The notes under the pieces are model-generated. The model did no database searches. It saw only the letters and a program-made list of their open reading frames with translations, and had not been told where the DNA came from. Shown one piece after another: positions 45,301-58,319 of a DNA stretch of 64,000 nucleotides; within the stretch, counting starts at the first letter, position 1, and every line of letters begins with the position of its first letter. The position numbers and the translations under genes were made by a program. Source of the stretch: Carallia brachiata (Eukaryota > Streptophyta > Magnoliopsida > Malpighiales > Rhizophoraceae); NCBI GenBank assembly GCA_021464245.1, contig JADCRB010000051.1:371142-435141 (forward strand), read 5' to 3'.

Positions 45301-48300
45301 ATGGCAGATCTTGTTAGCTACGGTAATGCCGACCGTGACACTGAGCAGGTCATCTCTCTCTCTCTCTCTCTCTTCCCCTACCTCCTCGGAGGTTCGAAAT
45401 TTTTGTCAATGCCGAGGTTTCTTTGGTTTGTTAGGTTTTAGTTTTGTTGTTTTGTCTGTCCAAATATTTCTCCTTTATTTTCTTTTTCACTAGAAATTAG
45501 TTAGTACCAATTGCCGCCGAATTTTAGGGTATTTTTTTACACATGTTTCGATTTTTGTCCTTTTTTTTGGGTAAAATTAACGATAATTGTCGCAATTTAT
45601 AGGTTTTCTGGGGGATTTTCTGACATGGTCTGGATTTTAAATGCTTAATGTGAGGGATGTTTTTTAATGTAAGTTTGTGCATTTCCGAAAGTTTGATTAA
45701 AGTTGTCCAATTGGTACAAAAGCATTCACATTAGGCCCTAGTTGGTGGCCGGAAATATTGAGATAAATGTTTCAACTGAATATCTAGTGATATTAGGCTA
45801 ATTGACTAGCCTTATTTGAAGACCAACCTATTGGGCCAAAGGTTGAAGCTTTTGGTTGGCTATTTTTAGTAATGTAATAATATGGTGCAGGAAGCTGCAT
45901 TTTGAGGCAAAGGAACTTGGGTAAAGGGAAGTTGAACGTGCAAGTGTGCCCCAGTGCTTTAGAATTCCAGTTTTGGACTTCAAGGGCAAGCGCGAGATAA
46001 TGGGCATATCAAAGGATTTAGTCTCACAACATGTTATGTCATTTATCTGTAATAGTCATTGTTTGCAGCTCGGTCAATTCAAGTTCTTTTAGGATAATTT
46101 AAAGTTTATGTTCCGCTTTGACATGGGACAGGGTATTGTATTTTTTATCAAGCACGTTGGATAAGAAGTTACAATAAAAATGAAAACAAAGGGCAATGAT
46201 GCACATAATGAAATTTAACCTAATGGAAGTAAATAATTTTTTTAATCTTTTGCAGGTATTAACTGCTTTGAAAAAAGGTTCCCATCTTCTGAAATATGGT
46301 CGGAAGGGCAAGCCCAAATTTTGTCCACTTAGACTTTCTAATGTAAGTTCATTTTTAAGTGTGTACTGTAAATATATTCCATGTCAGTTCAACATTTGTC
46401 TTTATAAGTCGATATTTTAATGGCTGACATGCATATCCACATATCCTAGCGGAGATTGACACCTATGGATGGTTGATCTGATTTATACCTGCTTTTATTT
46501 CTCAAAGTGAGGAGCAACAATTGATATATTTTGTAGTTTATAGTTTGTTTTGGACTATTTAAAGTCATCGATTTATTTTTTGGTTACTAACCACAGATGG
46601 TACAGAACTTCATGTTGATAGTTAGAAGCCACATTGTTTAATCCATATTTTGATTATGCTTGTATTGCACACTATTCTGTTAAATCTTTACCAGATCTAT
46701 TGGCTGTCATTCTTGCATTCGGTGTTTATCTAGTACTGATTCTTCTTGTGTGCTTATCATCTGTTTTTTTCCATCTAAGTGTAACTTTCTTAGATCTTTG
46801 TGGTTTACGTGCAAATCGCAGGATGAAACAACTTTGATCTGGATTTCCAGCAGCGGTGAGAAAAGTTTGAAGTTATCTTCCGTCTCTAAAATTATACCTG
46901 GGCAAAGGACTGTAAGATTCAGCATCTAATCTAATATGTTTGCTATGCACTTATGTTGCTTGGTGTATCCTGGACTAAAAATAGAAACAATAATTCACTT
47001 TCATCTCTGCATGAAATTTTCTTCTAATCACGGCTCTTTGATTTGCTAACAGGCTGTTTTCCAGCGCTATCCCCGTCCTGAAAAAGACTATTTATCGTTT
47101 TCACTAATATACAACAAGGGAAAGCGGTCCCTTGATCTGGTTGGTGATGCAAACATAAAATTGTGGTTTGCTTTCATAATTTTATGGACATATTTGGAAT
47201 CATATATGTTGTTGCTTTCTAGATTTGCAAAGACAAAGTTGAAGCAGAAGTGTGGATTGCGGGCCTAAAATCACTAATATCTTCTGGTCAGACTGGGAGG
47301 TCTAAAATCGATGGTTGGAGTGATGGGGGCTTCTGTCTTGATGTAATTTTGCCTGCTTTGTTGTTATAGTTAGTTGCAAATTATTGTCCCTTCTTTTCCC
47401 ACTTCTTTATTTGTTCCAAACTTTTGTCTTGTTGGTTTAGGGGTAGTACATCAGAAACAAATGAGCTGATGTGGTAATTTATATTTCAATGTCATCAACC
47501 GTCAAACAGATATCTCGTAATTTAGTGGTTCTGAAAATTTCCCTGCATTTACACATCTAGGTTTTGATCTCATTCTCCACTCAAAAAAAAAAAAAAAAGG
47601 TTTTGATCTCATTCTAATCTGCTTGAATAGTTTCCCAAATGATATGTTGCATTTTTTGGCTGATACACATGGTTTGATGCTTTGTTGGTTGCATAACAAT
47701 ATTGTAACAAATGTTTTTCCTGTTGTACTGCTGATTTTTTTCTGTCTTGTAAATTGCATTGAAATTGGTCACAGGATAGCAGAGAATTGATATCAAATAG
47801 TGCAAGTGACAGTTCTGTAAGCTTTACACGAGAAAACAGCTCTCCAGAGGTTTCTATCAGTTTTAACTCAAGTACCTCCCCAAATAATTTTCAGCTTGAG
47901 AATTCCCCACAAAGTGATCGAGCACATGTAGCATTCGAGAACACAAATATGCAAGTTAAAGGATCCACTACAGATGCTTTTCGGGTTAGTGTTTCTAGTG
48001 CGCCCAGTACTTCCAGTCATGGTTCTGCACCGGATGATTGCGATGCTTTGGGTGATGTATACATATGGGGTGAGGTCATTTCTGATAATGTTGTCAAGGT
48101 TGGAGCTGATAAAAATGCTAATTATTTGAGCACTAGATCAGATGTGCTTGTCCCCAGGTCATTAGAGTCCAATGTAGTTTTAGATGTACATCATATAGCT
48201 TGTGGGGTCAGGCATGCTGCACTTGTCACGAGACAAGGCGAAGTTTTTACATGGGGCGAGGAATCTGGTGGACGTCTTGGCCATGGTGTTGGGAAGAATG

Positions 48301-51300
48301 CTATTCTACCTCGTCTAGTTGAATCTTTGGCACTCACAACTGTTGACTTTGTAGCTTGTGGAGAATTCCATACCTGTGCTGTGACAATGAATGGGGAACT
48401 CTACACTTGGGGAGATGGCACACATAATGCTGGGCTTCTTGGTCATGGTACTGATGTGAGTCATTGGATACCAAAGAGAATCTCAGGACCTCTTGAAGGG
48501 CTTCAAGTCGCTACAGTAACTTGTGGTCCCTGGCATACAGCCTTGGTAACCTCAACAGGGCAACTTTTTACATTTGGTGATGGGACATTTGGTGTCTTGG
48601 GTCATGGTGACAGAGAAAGTGTTGCATATCCTAGAGAAATAGAATCTCTCTCAGGGTTGAGAACAATTGCTGTTGCATGTGGAGTGTGGCATACTGCTGC
48701 CGTGGTGGAGGTTATTGTTACGCAGTCTAGTGCCAGTGCTTCATCTGGAAAATTATTTACTTGGGGTGATGGGGACAAAAATCGTCTTGGACATGGAGAC
48801 AAGGAACCCCATCTTAAACCAACATGTGTGCCAGCTTTGATTGATTACAATTTTCACAAAATTGCTTGTGGCCATAGTTTAACTGTTGGCTTGACAACTT
48901 CAGGGCGTGTATTTGCAATGGGAAGTACTGTCTATGGTCAACTTGGCAATGCTCACGCAGATGGCAAGCTCCCATGCTTGGTAGAAGATAAGCTATTTGG
49001 CGAATCTGTTGAAGAAATTGCTTGTGGCGCTTATCATGTAGCAGTTTTGACATCCAGGAATGAGGTTTATACCTGGGGGAAGGGTGCCAATGGTAGGTTG
49101 GGGCATGGAGATATTGAGGACCGGAAAACCCCGACTCTGGTTGAAACTTTGAAAGATAGACATGTGAAATATATATCTTGTGGTGAAAACTATACTGCAG
49201 CTATATGTCTTCATAAGTGGGTGTCTGGTGCTGAGCAGTCACAGTGTTCGTCATGTAGGCAGGCTTTTGGATTTACTCGAAAGAGGCATAACTGCTACAA
49301 TTGTGGACTTGTGCACTGCCATTCATGCAGTTCGAAAAAAGCAACTAGGGCCGCCTTAGCTCCTAATCCTGGGAAACCATATCGGGTTTGTGATTCATGT
49401 TTTGTTAAACTAAACAAGGTCTCAGAAGCAAGTAACCATAATAGGCGGAATTCTGTACCTCGCCTTTCAGGAGAAAACAAGGATAAGTTGGACAAGGCCG
49501 AGATAAGGTTATCAAAGTCATCATTGCCCTCAAATATGGATTTAATTAAGCAATTAGATAGTAAGGCAGCCAAACAAGGAAGAAGAGCTGAGACATTCTC
49601 CCTTGTTCGCGCCTCCCAAGCTCCTTCTTTGTTGCAGCTGAAAGATGTTGTTTTCTCCAGTGCTGTTGACATGAGGTCAAAGATTCCCAAACCAGTTCTG
49701 ACGCCATCAGGAGTAAGTTCCAGGTCTGTGTCACCTTTTTCAAGGAAACCAAGCCCCCCACGTTCGGCCACGCCTGTTCCAACAACATCAGGACTTTCCT
49801 TTGCTAAAAGTATTTCTGATAGCTTGAAGAAAACAAATGATCTTCTGAATCAAGAAGTGCTCAAGTTGCGTGCACAGGTTTGTTGATTTGATTACCTAGT
49901 TGATCCCACATAGATGCACATTACTAAAAAGGGCATCAAGCACAAGATATAAATATGTTGCTGAGTTGATTAATTCAATTTTGGGGGGGAAGGGGGGGTG
50001 GTGGTGGGGAATCTGTTGACACCCAAGTTCTCATCTTTGATCATCGTTTTTCAATTCTTGCACTACAATCCAATTTATCTTTGTAGTGTATGTCACTCTC
50101 AATGGCTGACCTGTAATTATAAGCAACTGACTATGGAATCTTGGCTTCCCTCAATGTTGTTTGGGATTTTGACTCTTAGTTAACTTCTATTCCTGAATTA
50201 GCTGATTTGTTTTGGTCCCTAGGAATTTTATCCTCCCAGTTTTGGTGGTTGATGAATTGCCTGTTGCTGTTCTCTTTATTTCATTTTTTCCCCAGCAGAA
50301 GGAATGTGAGGGGTGTCCATTTCTAGATGGATCTTCTAATTGATTCCATATATTTCTAAATGTAGCTGGTGATTGATCTTTTTAGGTTGATAGCCTCAGA
50401 CAGAGATGTGAGTTCCAAGAATTAGAACTTCAGAAATCAACAAAAAAGGTACAAGAAGCTATGGCAGTGGCTGCAGAAGAATCAGCAAAAGCTAAAGCTG
50501 CAAAAGATGTTATAAAGTCACTTACTGCACAGGTATTTATGCTTCACACATTGCTCATTTATCCTTCGTTTCATGATGAAATTTTCCCTTAACCATTTAT
50601 TAATTCAGGGTTGTACCTACATTTGGCACTGTGTATGCCCTATGAAATTATTGGATTGATAAAATTTACAATTACGGAAAATAGGATCAATGGGATGTAT
50701 CTATGGGATTAGTGCCTGCTGTTGATTAGCAAGCGTTTCTGTTTTTAATACAAGGAAGATGCTTAACGTGTTAATATGGTCAAATATCATCGTTTTCGAC
50801 AATTAGCTGTTGCTAACCTCACTGCAATTTTCTGCTGTTTGTTTCTACTCTTATCCTAGCTCAAGGATATGGCTGAGAGGCTGCCTCCTGGGGTGTACGA
50901 CACTGAGAGCATGAAGCCAACTTACCTACCGAATGGATTGGAGCCAAATGGTAATCATTATCCTGTTGCAAATGGAGAGAGACATTTGAGATCTGATTCT
51001 ATCGGTGGAACTTCCCTTGTGTCCTCAACAAGTATTCAAGCTAGTGCAATAAATGGAAATGGAAGTCAGGGTCCAACTCAGTCATTCTGGGATCAGCCTC
51101 GAACCAATGGGAGGGGTGATCAGCCAGCTGCCAGGCTTTCGAATGGTGGTGCAGGCATTCAGGCTACTAGTGCTATGGATGTTGATGAAAAGGAATCCAC
51201 GCCCCTTCGGGATGGCGAGAATGGAATGAGAGCTGGGGACTCAACAGTGGTTGCCAATGGTGGTCAAGTGGAGGCTGAGTGGATTGAACAGTATGAGCCT

Positions 51301-51906
51301 GGTGTATATATAACTCTTGTGGCTCTTCGTGATGGAACTAGAGATCTTAAAAGAGTGCGCTTCAGGTACTGTTACTTTAATGCTACAGCTGCTTTTATAT
51401 CAAATGTAGTATCCATTGCTTGCCCTGGAACTGTAGTTCAAGCTATGTTTAGAGTTTAAAAATGGAAGCAAACGCAACAGGTGGTGAACTTTGAATCTGA
51501 AGGTGTATGCTGTTGCATATCAAGGATCAGAAATGATCCGGACCTTCCATTACACTTGCTGATTACCTCACGTAGCTTGAGAATCTCTTAATCTGGGTGA
51601 TGTTTTGATGCTTACACAAGCGTGGAGGGCCCCTAATAATATGATTGCTCTGCTGTTTAAGCATTAGGTTTTTTATTGTTGCATGTATTTAATATAAATT
51701 TAAAGTTACCTTTCATTACTGACTGATACTATAAACATATTTCCAGTCGGAGAAGATTTGGGGAGCAACAAGCAGAGACTTGGTGGTCAGAGAATCGTGA
51801 AAAGGTGTATGAGAGATACAATGTACGTGGATCAGACAAGCCATCAGCCTCTGGACAGGTTGCACGCAGATCAGAGGGATCCATGTCATCCATATCCCAA
51901 CCCTAG
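45301..51906 (+). CDS. PRAF1-like: PH, RCC1 and FYVE domain protein (PRAF1-like)
   Basis: Nine coding exons: 45301-45348, 46256-46342, 46822-46911, 47053-47139, 47223-47342, 47775-49877, 50386-50532, 50860-51365 and 51747-51906. All are GT-AG with matching phases, giving 1115 aa (Arabidopsis PRAF1 is of similar size). The start [13 protein letters not shown] is the family N-terminus. Domains: PH (about 17-135, exons 1-5); a Ser-rich linker; RCC1 repeats (about 229-624, with repeated YTWG/LGHG motifs); a FYVE-type zinc finger (about 625-691, CSSCRQAFG to RVCDSC, with the plant form [10 protein letters not shown]); a coiled coil (about 810-900); and a C-terminal BRX domain (about 1030-1090, ending SMSSISQP). 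PH and FYVE bind phosphoinositides at membranes, and RCC1 folds act as guanine exchange factors; the exact GTPase here is unknown. Most of the protein is in the 2.1-kb exon 6. Confidence 0.95.
47560..47615 (+). mobile_element. Tail-only retroposition footprint in a PRAF intron
   Basis: GGTTTTGATCTCATTCT at 47560-47576 is repeated exactly at 47599-47615. The 22 bases between are CCACTC followed by 16 A residues. This is what an almost completely 5'-truncated SINE or LINE insertion would leave. It lies in intron 5. Confidence 0.75.
49982..50010 (+). other. G-rich run in PRAF intron 6
   Basis: Runs of G separated by short loops (GGGGGGGAAGGGGGGG then GTGG units and a final GGGG), matching a quadruplex pattern. 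Confidence 0.5.
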
Positions 51907-52373
51907 CAACAGAGAAGTCCTCTGGCAACACATTTTGTACCTTAGACAGCAAACTTTGAAGGTTAAGAAGATGACGCGAATTCAACATTTTTTTTTTTTG
52001 TCCTGTTCCTTTTTTTTTTCCCCTTAAAATGTTCTTCCTCCCCTCATTCCACACCCTTCATTTATTTCATCTCTTCCATTTAATTTCTGGGAATCAGTCT
52101 GTTACGTAGATGTTGTATCTTAGTGTATATAAAAGTATCAATTGTGAGACGATCTGGGCAAGAAAGTTATTATTTCACGTCTCCCAATCCCCGATAGATC
52201 TCAGTTCTTTGTAAACTTCGGATGCATGTGTTCTCTTCTAATCAAATTCTTCTGTACTGGTGTACTATCCAAAGGGCCGCTTTGTTATTTCACACCATGC
52301 CATATAATTTAAAATCAGCCATAAGAAACATAGAATTGATCACTGGTTTTTTAGGCTTTATTTTGTCATCATT

Positions 52374-52408
<35 letters not shown>

Positions 52409-55400
52409 ACATAGACACAACAAACATCATTGGTTACATTAACGATTGTTGGAATCATTTGCCAGTTGTAGGCACAGGCTCGATATTGAGACTAGAAAAA
52501 TGTGTAGTTGTGGTTTACCTTTTCTGCAGCTGATGATATTTAGATCTTGTGTGTTTCCGTTATTAGGTTATAATGTTGTACGGGACAGTGTCTGTACAGC
52601 GTTTGGGAGCAAAATTATACGCAAGCGATGTTGAATTACTTTGGGAGCAAATTCTTTGTAGGTCATTCCGGTTAGGATGCAAGGTGCTGCGACGGACATA
52701 TGTGGGATATTTTAACATCTATGCATTGAGGGATACTTCGCACCTGGGGCATAGAAATGTTCGCAGATCACGCTTTCTGGTTGTGAATGTGGTAGTCATT
52801 GTGAGAATGAGTAGAATTTGTGGAAATTCGTAAGCCAATCTCGTCGACTAATAGCCAATAGGAATGTGCACCCTTGACCTCAAACTACAATTGGACGAAG
52901 GCTGGAGAACAGGGTCCTGCGTAAACTTTTGAAATTAATATTGAAAAATGGCCCTTTCACCGTCCCTTGTCGCTACTGGCTTTAAGCGTAACCACCACGT
53001 GAAGCACCAAGCTCGTTTACAAATCGAGAAGCTAACCTTGTAAGGCATCATTCGGTCATTAGTCTATTCATCCGGTAGCTGGAGGCAAGTAATGAAATAA
53101 GAGTTTAAAGCATGGTTCAGGGGCCAATCAGCACCCTGCATGACGGAGGCCCATTATTGTTTTGATGAAACCGATTTTGGAGTATAATGGTAATATTTAC
53201 AAACTTGCAATCCTTCGATTAAAAAAAAAAAAAAAACAAAGTGGGTTACAATCCCAAACAGCATGAAAGCCGAAAGGTATTTGTACGGAACGCAGAAGAC
53301 GGGAGGAAATAGATGTAAAGGATATTGAGAAGAATATTGATATTGTCATAGGGATTGGTTACCACTTGTACCTGTTACAAACATAGACGTCGTGTTGTGC
53401 CTAAATTAATAAAAGCAAATATTTTTGTATTTTATTTCAATGTATTCAAAGGTGCAATTTTGTAATGTTTATTGTGCCAGGTCTATTATTCTATTGACCC
53501 AACGGAAGTATAAAAAATAAATTCAATCTTGAAAAAGTTTTCTGATATAATTGTATTTTAAGTTATATTAAAATAATCACATAATTTATCTGATAATATT
53601 TAATTTTTTTTTTAAATTCAACAGTTCGTATGACTTTGATTTACTTGAATTATCTCAGAAAATATTTTCCATCTTATAATAGTACACTTTTTTCAGGTCT
53701 TGCTACGATTGCTTATTCAATTAGTCGCGCCGACGATCAAATATAACTGGGAAATAAAGTCTTCCACTAGAAAAGGGAAAAGCCAGTTTATCTTCACTTG
53801 AAAAATCAAAATGAAAAGTAAAGAGTCCAGAAATTGAGGATTCACTTATATATGTGCGTACGTCGGTTTTGTGGACATGGAGGGAGCCGGCGCCGAAATC
53901 CGAATTTCCAATTATTTGCAGGAAAAGTCCATACCTATTGCCCGACTATATTTATTTATTTATTTATTTACTACTAATATTAATGTCAACTCTTCAATTA
54001 GTCAACAAAAAGGACTTTCGTAAATCTAACAACGAAAAGTTACGCGAGGAGGCACAAACTTGAATGGGTTTTTTCCTTAAGTTTAACCAAACCCCTTGAA
54101 ATTTTCCCACCTTGAAAATCCAAAATTCCATATTCGCCTGCCCCCAACGATAATTGACTTCAGATTTTGTCTCCGGGAACGACCATTTCTCAGTGCACAC
54201 ACACACATTGCCTGCATTCCCAACAGGTAGTTTTGAGTTTAATGCAATCTACAGTTATAAACACAACATTTTTTTTTAAGAGTTTATATTTCTTTATTCG
54301 TGTTTATTGTTGACTATTGAACACTATGATAATCAGATGAAAACGTTTTTTCCTCTATTAGTAACCACCTGAGAGTGATCAATGACCTATTCGGTATTTG
54401 TTTTGTCGTGGTCTTGAATGATCTTGAAAAACCGGATGGTCGGATACTATATTTCGTTTAAAAAAAACTCAGTGCATGTGCTATGCACTAAACAATTTTT
54501 CAACCTTTCATTTGATACTTTCGAATTTGATATGACGATGAAACGACCGTAGCTTTTTTTTAATAGCGGAAATGATTTCAGTTTGGTTGAGGTCATTCCA
54601 AGTAATCGTGGGGATGCTGATTGTTGCATTTATTAACTATTGATGCCGGATATGCACATAGATGAATGGCAAAGTGTTGGTAAAAATTTCAGATCAGTCT
54701 TTCCTAAGCTTAAAGAGTAGGCTCCCTGTGAAAACAAATATATATTTTTTAGAAAAATATTTCAGGATATATATTTTGTTAGAAATACTAAACATAACTA
54801 CAATCTCAAAGTACACACATTAATTACTCATTATTGCATTATTTATTTTTAATTGGCTACTATACTTAAACATTAATATGCTAACGCTAAATATTCACTC
54901 GGACACTTTTTAGTCTCTTTGTTTTGACATTTCTTAATCTCTTTGTTTTGTAAGTTACAAGGTCCAAATCACTAGTCGAGTTCTCCGTCTCAGCCCACTT
55001 ACCCGGAACTCAAGATTGGCTAAGCTGATTACCAGTCTCTATAGATCAACCTCAATCTCTTCTCCAGAGCTCCCTTGATCAGCAAGTTTGCTCAATATAT
55101 ATATTTTTTTTCTCCTTTAAATACAACATTTTAGCATCATATCGAAGAAGATAGGGCCTTCTAGCTGAGGCTTAGAACCTTTGTCATTGTTTACTATTTG
55201 TTCTTACTGTTTTGGCAACGTACTTTATTCTTCTCGGATCAAATTTAAAACATCTTCTACTCTTTTGTCGTTTTTATTATTTTCTTTTAGAATTTAGGGA
55301 CGTGCAGGCAAGTTTGTTATATAGCTTATTCAATTATTGACGATTATCTTAATATTATTTAATAGCCAAAAAAGTAATGTACGTATATCCGACCTTGAAA

Positions 55401-56448
55401 ACTTTGTGATTTGCAGTAGCTATTGATTTTTTAAATTTGGTGACGGTGGTATTAACCTGGGTATTTATAAATTCGAAAAATAATAAGTTTTTTTGGGGGG
55501 GGGGGGGTACATTGTATATAAAAATGCTTAGACCACAAAATCTTTGCCTCTGAAAACTGGGGTTTACTCAGTCAAAAAAAAAAAAAAAAAAGAAAACTGG
55601 GGTTTACGGTATCCTATTGTAGCTCCAGGGGTAGGACAGACAGCAGGACCCAATAAAAAATCTGGGTTCATTAATTGCTTTTACCTGATCAAATCAAAAC
55701 TAACATGATATCACGTCATCATGATGGATGAATATGAATAGTCATTCTATCTACTATTTGGTTGTCTTGCACGCTTTCACATTTCAGAAACAGAGAATGA
55801 GAGAATTGATCACCTGAGCTCATAAAAATCGCCACTACTTTAAAAGATAACTCTATAAATGGTAATAAACTTTCCATAGGCCTCAAGAACTTCAGAAAAA
55901 TTAGGTTTTCATCAAATTATTGTCATGTCCATATATATCTTTAGTGTAATTATTTTGCATATATATATATATATATATAAGCTTTTTAGCTTGCATTATC
56001 TCCAAAGAAGTCAAGAAGAAGAAGCTGAAACATAAATTTACAAGCTGAGAACATTACATGTTTCATGCAAATTTTTCTTTGTTCACTGCCCCCATTACTC
56101 CCTGAAAAGAGAGAGAAAAAAAAAAAAAACGGGGGTCCTCTAAGTCTTAAAAGACTTGCACTAATTTCATTCTTAATTGTCGTGTAATCGTCCTATTAGC
56201 TAGCTAACAGTCCTTATAGCAAAGGAGATTCACACCTCATGATGCCAGCATGAATGTGAGAAACTCAATTCTCAAGAGAAAACCCAAAAAAGCAGAAACA
56301 AGAACATAATCTTCAAACCCTCATATACATGCCTGTAGATGATTATATATAGATATATATATGAGTAGTGACCAAAAACCGAGACCCATATCATGCAATT
56401 TTTTCTTTAATTGTCATCAATGTACTTCTATGTGCTACCTGCCTTTGT
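51907..56448. other. PRAF 3' UTR and intergenic DNA
   Basis: The first few hundred bases are the likely 3' UTR. A CT microsatellite lies at about 52376-52400, a palindromic CACGTG (G-box) at 52996-53001, a poly(A) run at 53219-53236, a TTTA repeat at 53950-53970, and a run of 14 G near 55494-55507. No gene is recognised; the region upstream of 56448 also holds the 3' UTR of the minus-strand IDL gene. Confidence 0.5.
55551..55607 (+). mobile_element. Tail-only retroposition footprint
   Basis: GAAAACTGGGGTTTAC at about 55551-55566 recurs at about 55592-55607. Between lie TCAGTC and about 18 A residues. Confidence 0.7.
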
Positions 56449-56676
56449 TCACGGCAGTGTCCTTGAACTTTCTACACCAATGCCATTGTGCTTCATTGAC
56501 GGGCCAGAAGGTGGGAACGGCATAGCCTTCGGCAAGAATCCTGAGAAAGTACGGGGGAAGGTCCGAGACCGTGGTTTGAACCTGAAAATTTGAGTTTGCC
56601 TTGAGCCGTGACTGCGATCAACGCAAGATACAAGCACAAGAAACCATAGCACCAGAAGTAGATGCCTCCTAACCAT
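56449..56676 (-). CDS. IDA-like (IDL) signalling peptide precursor
   Basis: Single-exon 75-residue frame. It starts with a signal peptide (MVRRHLLLVLWFLVLVSCVDRSHG), then a basic variable region, then the EPIP-type core FSGFLPKAMPFPPSGPSMKHN near the C-terminus (about residues 44-64), and an 11-residue tail. IDA and IDL peptides are secreted, cut to a 12-14-residue ligand around PIPPSAPSKRHN, and sensed by HAESA-type receptor kinases in organ shedding, root emergence and stress responses. Here the core has FPPSGPSMKHN, closest to IDL1-like forms that also have residues after HN. The prolines, Ser and the final H-N needed by the family are present. A CT microsatellite (56731-56750 on the plus strand as GA) lies in the leader, about 55-75 bases before the ATG. 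The upstream in-frame alternatives are not in this frame. Confidence 0.85.
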   Translation of the reverse strand: MVRRHLLLVLWFLVLVSCVDRSHGSRQTQIFRFKPRSRTFPRTFSGFLPKAMPFPPSGPSMKHNGIGVESSRTLP

Positions 56677-56730
56677 TTTGCCAAATCCAAAATACCAACT
56701 TAAAGAGAAAAGAAAGAAGAGAATCCCACT

Positions 56731-56750
56731 AGAGAGAGAGAGAGAGAGAG
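56731..56750. repeat. GA/CT microsatellite in the IDL leader
   Basis: Ten AG dinucleotides on the plus strand, CT on the coding strand, just before the IDL start. Confidence 0.9.
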
Positions 56751-56759
56751 ATTTGGTAG

Positions 56760-57565
56760 GAAATTATAGCTAAAAGAGGGAGAGCTGACAGACTACAAAA
56801 GATCATTCATAAATATGAACATAAAGAAGGAATTTGGTATGTTGGGGTGGTGTTGGGGTGGCTTGTATTATTCGAAAGGAAAATGAACAAAATTTTTTTT
56901 GTTAGAGAAGGATAAAAGATAGGAAATGTGGAAACATGGGGCAGTAAATGCAATGCTGAGACATGTACTATAGATTGAGCTGTTGGCTATATGTTCTATA
57001 ACATACTTTTGAGTGAATTGATAACTAAATTTAGACTACGAATTGAATTGAATATTGTAGGGCCGTTTTGAAATTAAATTGTTTTGACAACTTCTTTAGA
57101 AGGCCATGAGCGGGTCTTCAGGAGGAGTGTCCTCAGAGAAATTGTTGTAATCAAATATAGAGGCCAAAAGGGTACTCCCAAAATGAAGGAAAGATTAAAA
57201 ATAAAAAAAAGGGTGGGGTGGGGGTGGGGGTGGGGCGGGAAAAGAATTGGAGAAGAAATAAGGGCCTGGGTAGCATGGTTTGGTGACTATGTGGGCCATG
57301 ACATACTTAATGGCCGACTATGGGAGCTTGAAACTGTTGTTCCAAGTTGCTCAACAAATTAAGCTGCACGAAAGTTTGTCCCTTTTTTTTTTATTTTTGT
57401 TGTTTGAGTGATCAGTTATATAATAAAATTAAATTTTTTTTATAAATTTTATATTCTCTTCTTTGTTTTATTAGAATTAAAAATTTCAAAAATAAAAGTC
57501 TAAGTTATAGTTCTCCAAAAACAAAAGTCTGTCCCTCCTGCGTACAGACACCTTGCACTTTATGA
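56760..57565. other. IDL promoter region and G-rich tract
   Basis: The IDL promoter should lie above 56750. A tract at about 57209-57240 has six runs of three to five G separated by single bases, a strong quadruplex pattern on the plus strand. A 92-codon plus frame across it (57084-57362) is not recognised and is probably chance. Confidence 0.5.
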
Positions 57566-57625
57566 GAGTCTTTGAGTACAAAGTTTTTTTCTTTTTTTTT
57601 TGAGTGAGTCTTTGAGTACAAAGTT
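57566..57625 (-). mobile_element. Tail-only retroposition footprint with 20-bp duplication
   Basis: GAGTCTTTGAGTACAAAGTT at 57566-57585 is repeated exactly at 57606-57625. The 20 bases between are a poly(T) run (one C) ending TGAGT, that is ACTCA plus an A-tail on the minus strand. Confidence 0.75.
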
Positions 57626-58319
57626 GATTGTTGTCAATCTCGTGTTTTTTTTTTTGACAACTTACCAGTGCCCCAATTCGAAGGAGTGGCCTGCCAATCC
57701 GGAGAGAGTGTGAGGTATGTCTTTATAGCTCCTAAGTCCAGCTGGGAATCACTTCAATTTCGTTCAACCTTTTGGGTGCTATGATTGTGTTGTCATATTT
57801 TACTACTCTGTTGCCATTTTTAATGTAAGAAATGGGTAAGAGCTTGGGCGACGAAGAGGGCCACTGTATAGGGTAAAATTAATGCGTGTGTCGTACTCGA
57901 ATGGCAGGTTATCCGTGAACAATGGGCTGCATTGCATCGTGAGAGAGTACAATTTTGGAAAAAGAAAAAAATATATTAATGTGGGTTTACATTAAAATAT
58001 AAAAAGGCTGAATCAAATGGTCCCACGTGCTACATTTGGAGTCAGCAGAAACAAGCCGTGGGACAAGCTGATCTTTTAGGGGCATGTTTGACGTAAAGCG
58101 ATTTCCTGTAGGAGCTTTACTTGTGAGTTTGATAGTTTCCACTGAAGGGAAATTTCAATTTGTTCATGTTACGGTTTTCTGTGGAGAAATAGTTTGGAGT
58201 ACCAAAACATTGTGGACGCAATTAATGTATACACCATTCCTTTTGTTTTCTGTTTTTCTTTTTATGTTTTTTTAATATATGTATTATCACTTCTAAAGGA
58301 TTAGTCTTGTATATGAAGT
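57626..58319. other. Intergenic
   Basis: No gene seen. Open frames are short and unrecognised. Confidence 0.5.

Noticed and set aside
49295..49771. 158-codon minus frame
   Set aside because: Antisense shadow of PRAF exon 6.
52222..52833. Overlapping frames of 62-103 codons after PRAF
   Set aside because: CT-repeat and AT-rich translations with no family resemblance and no splice support.
57084..57362. 92-codon plus frame over the G-rich tract
   Set aside because: Gly/Trp repeats come from the GGGTGG tract and no family is recognised.
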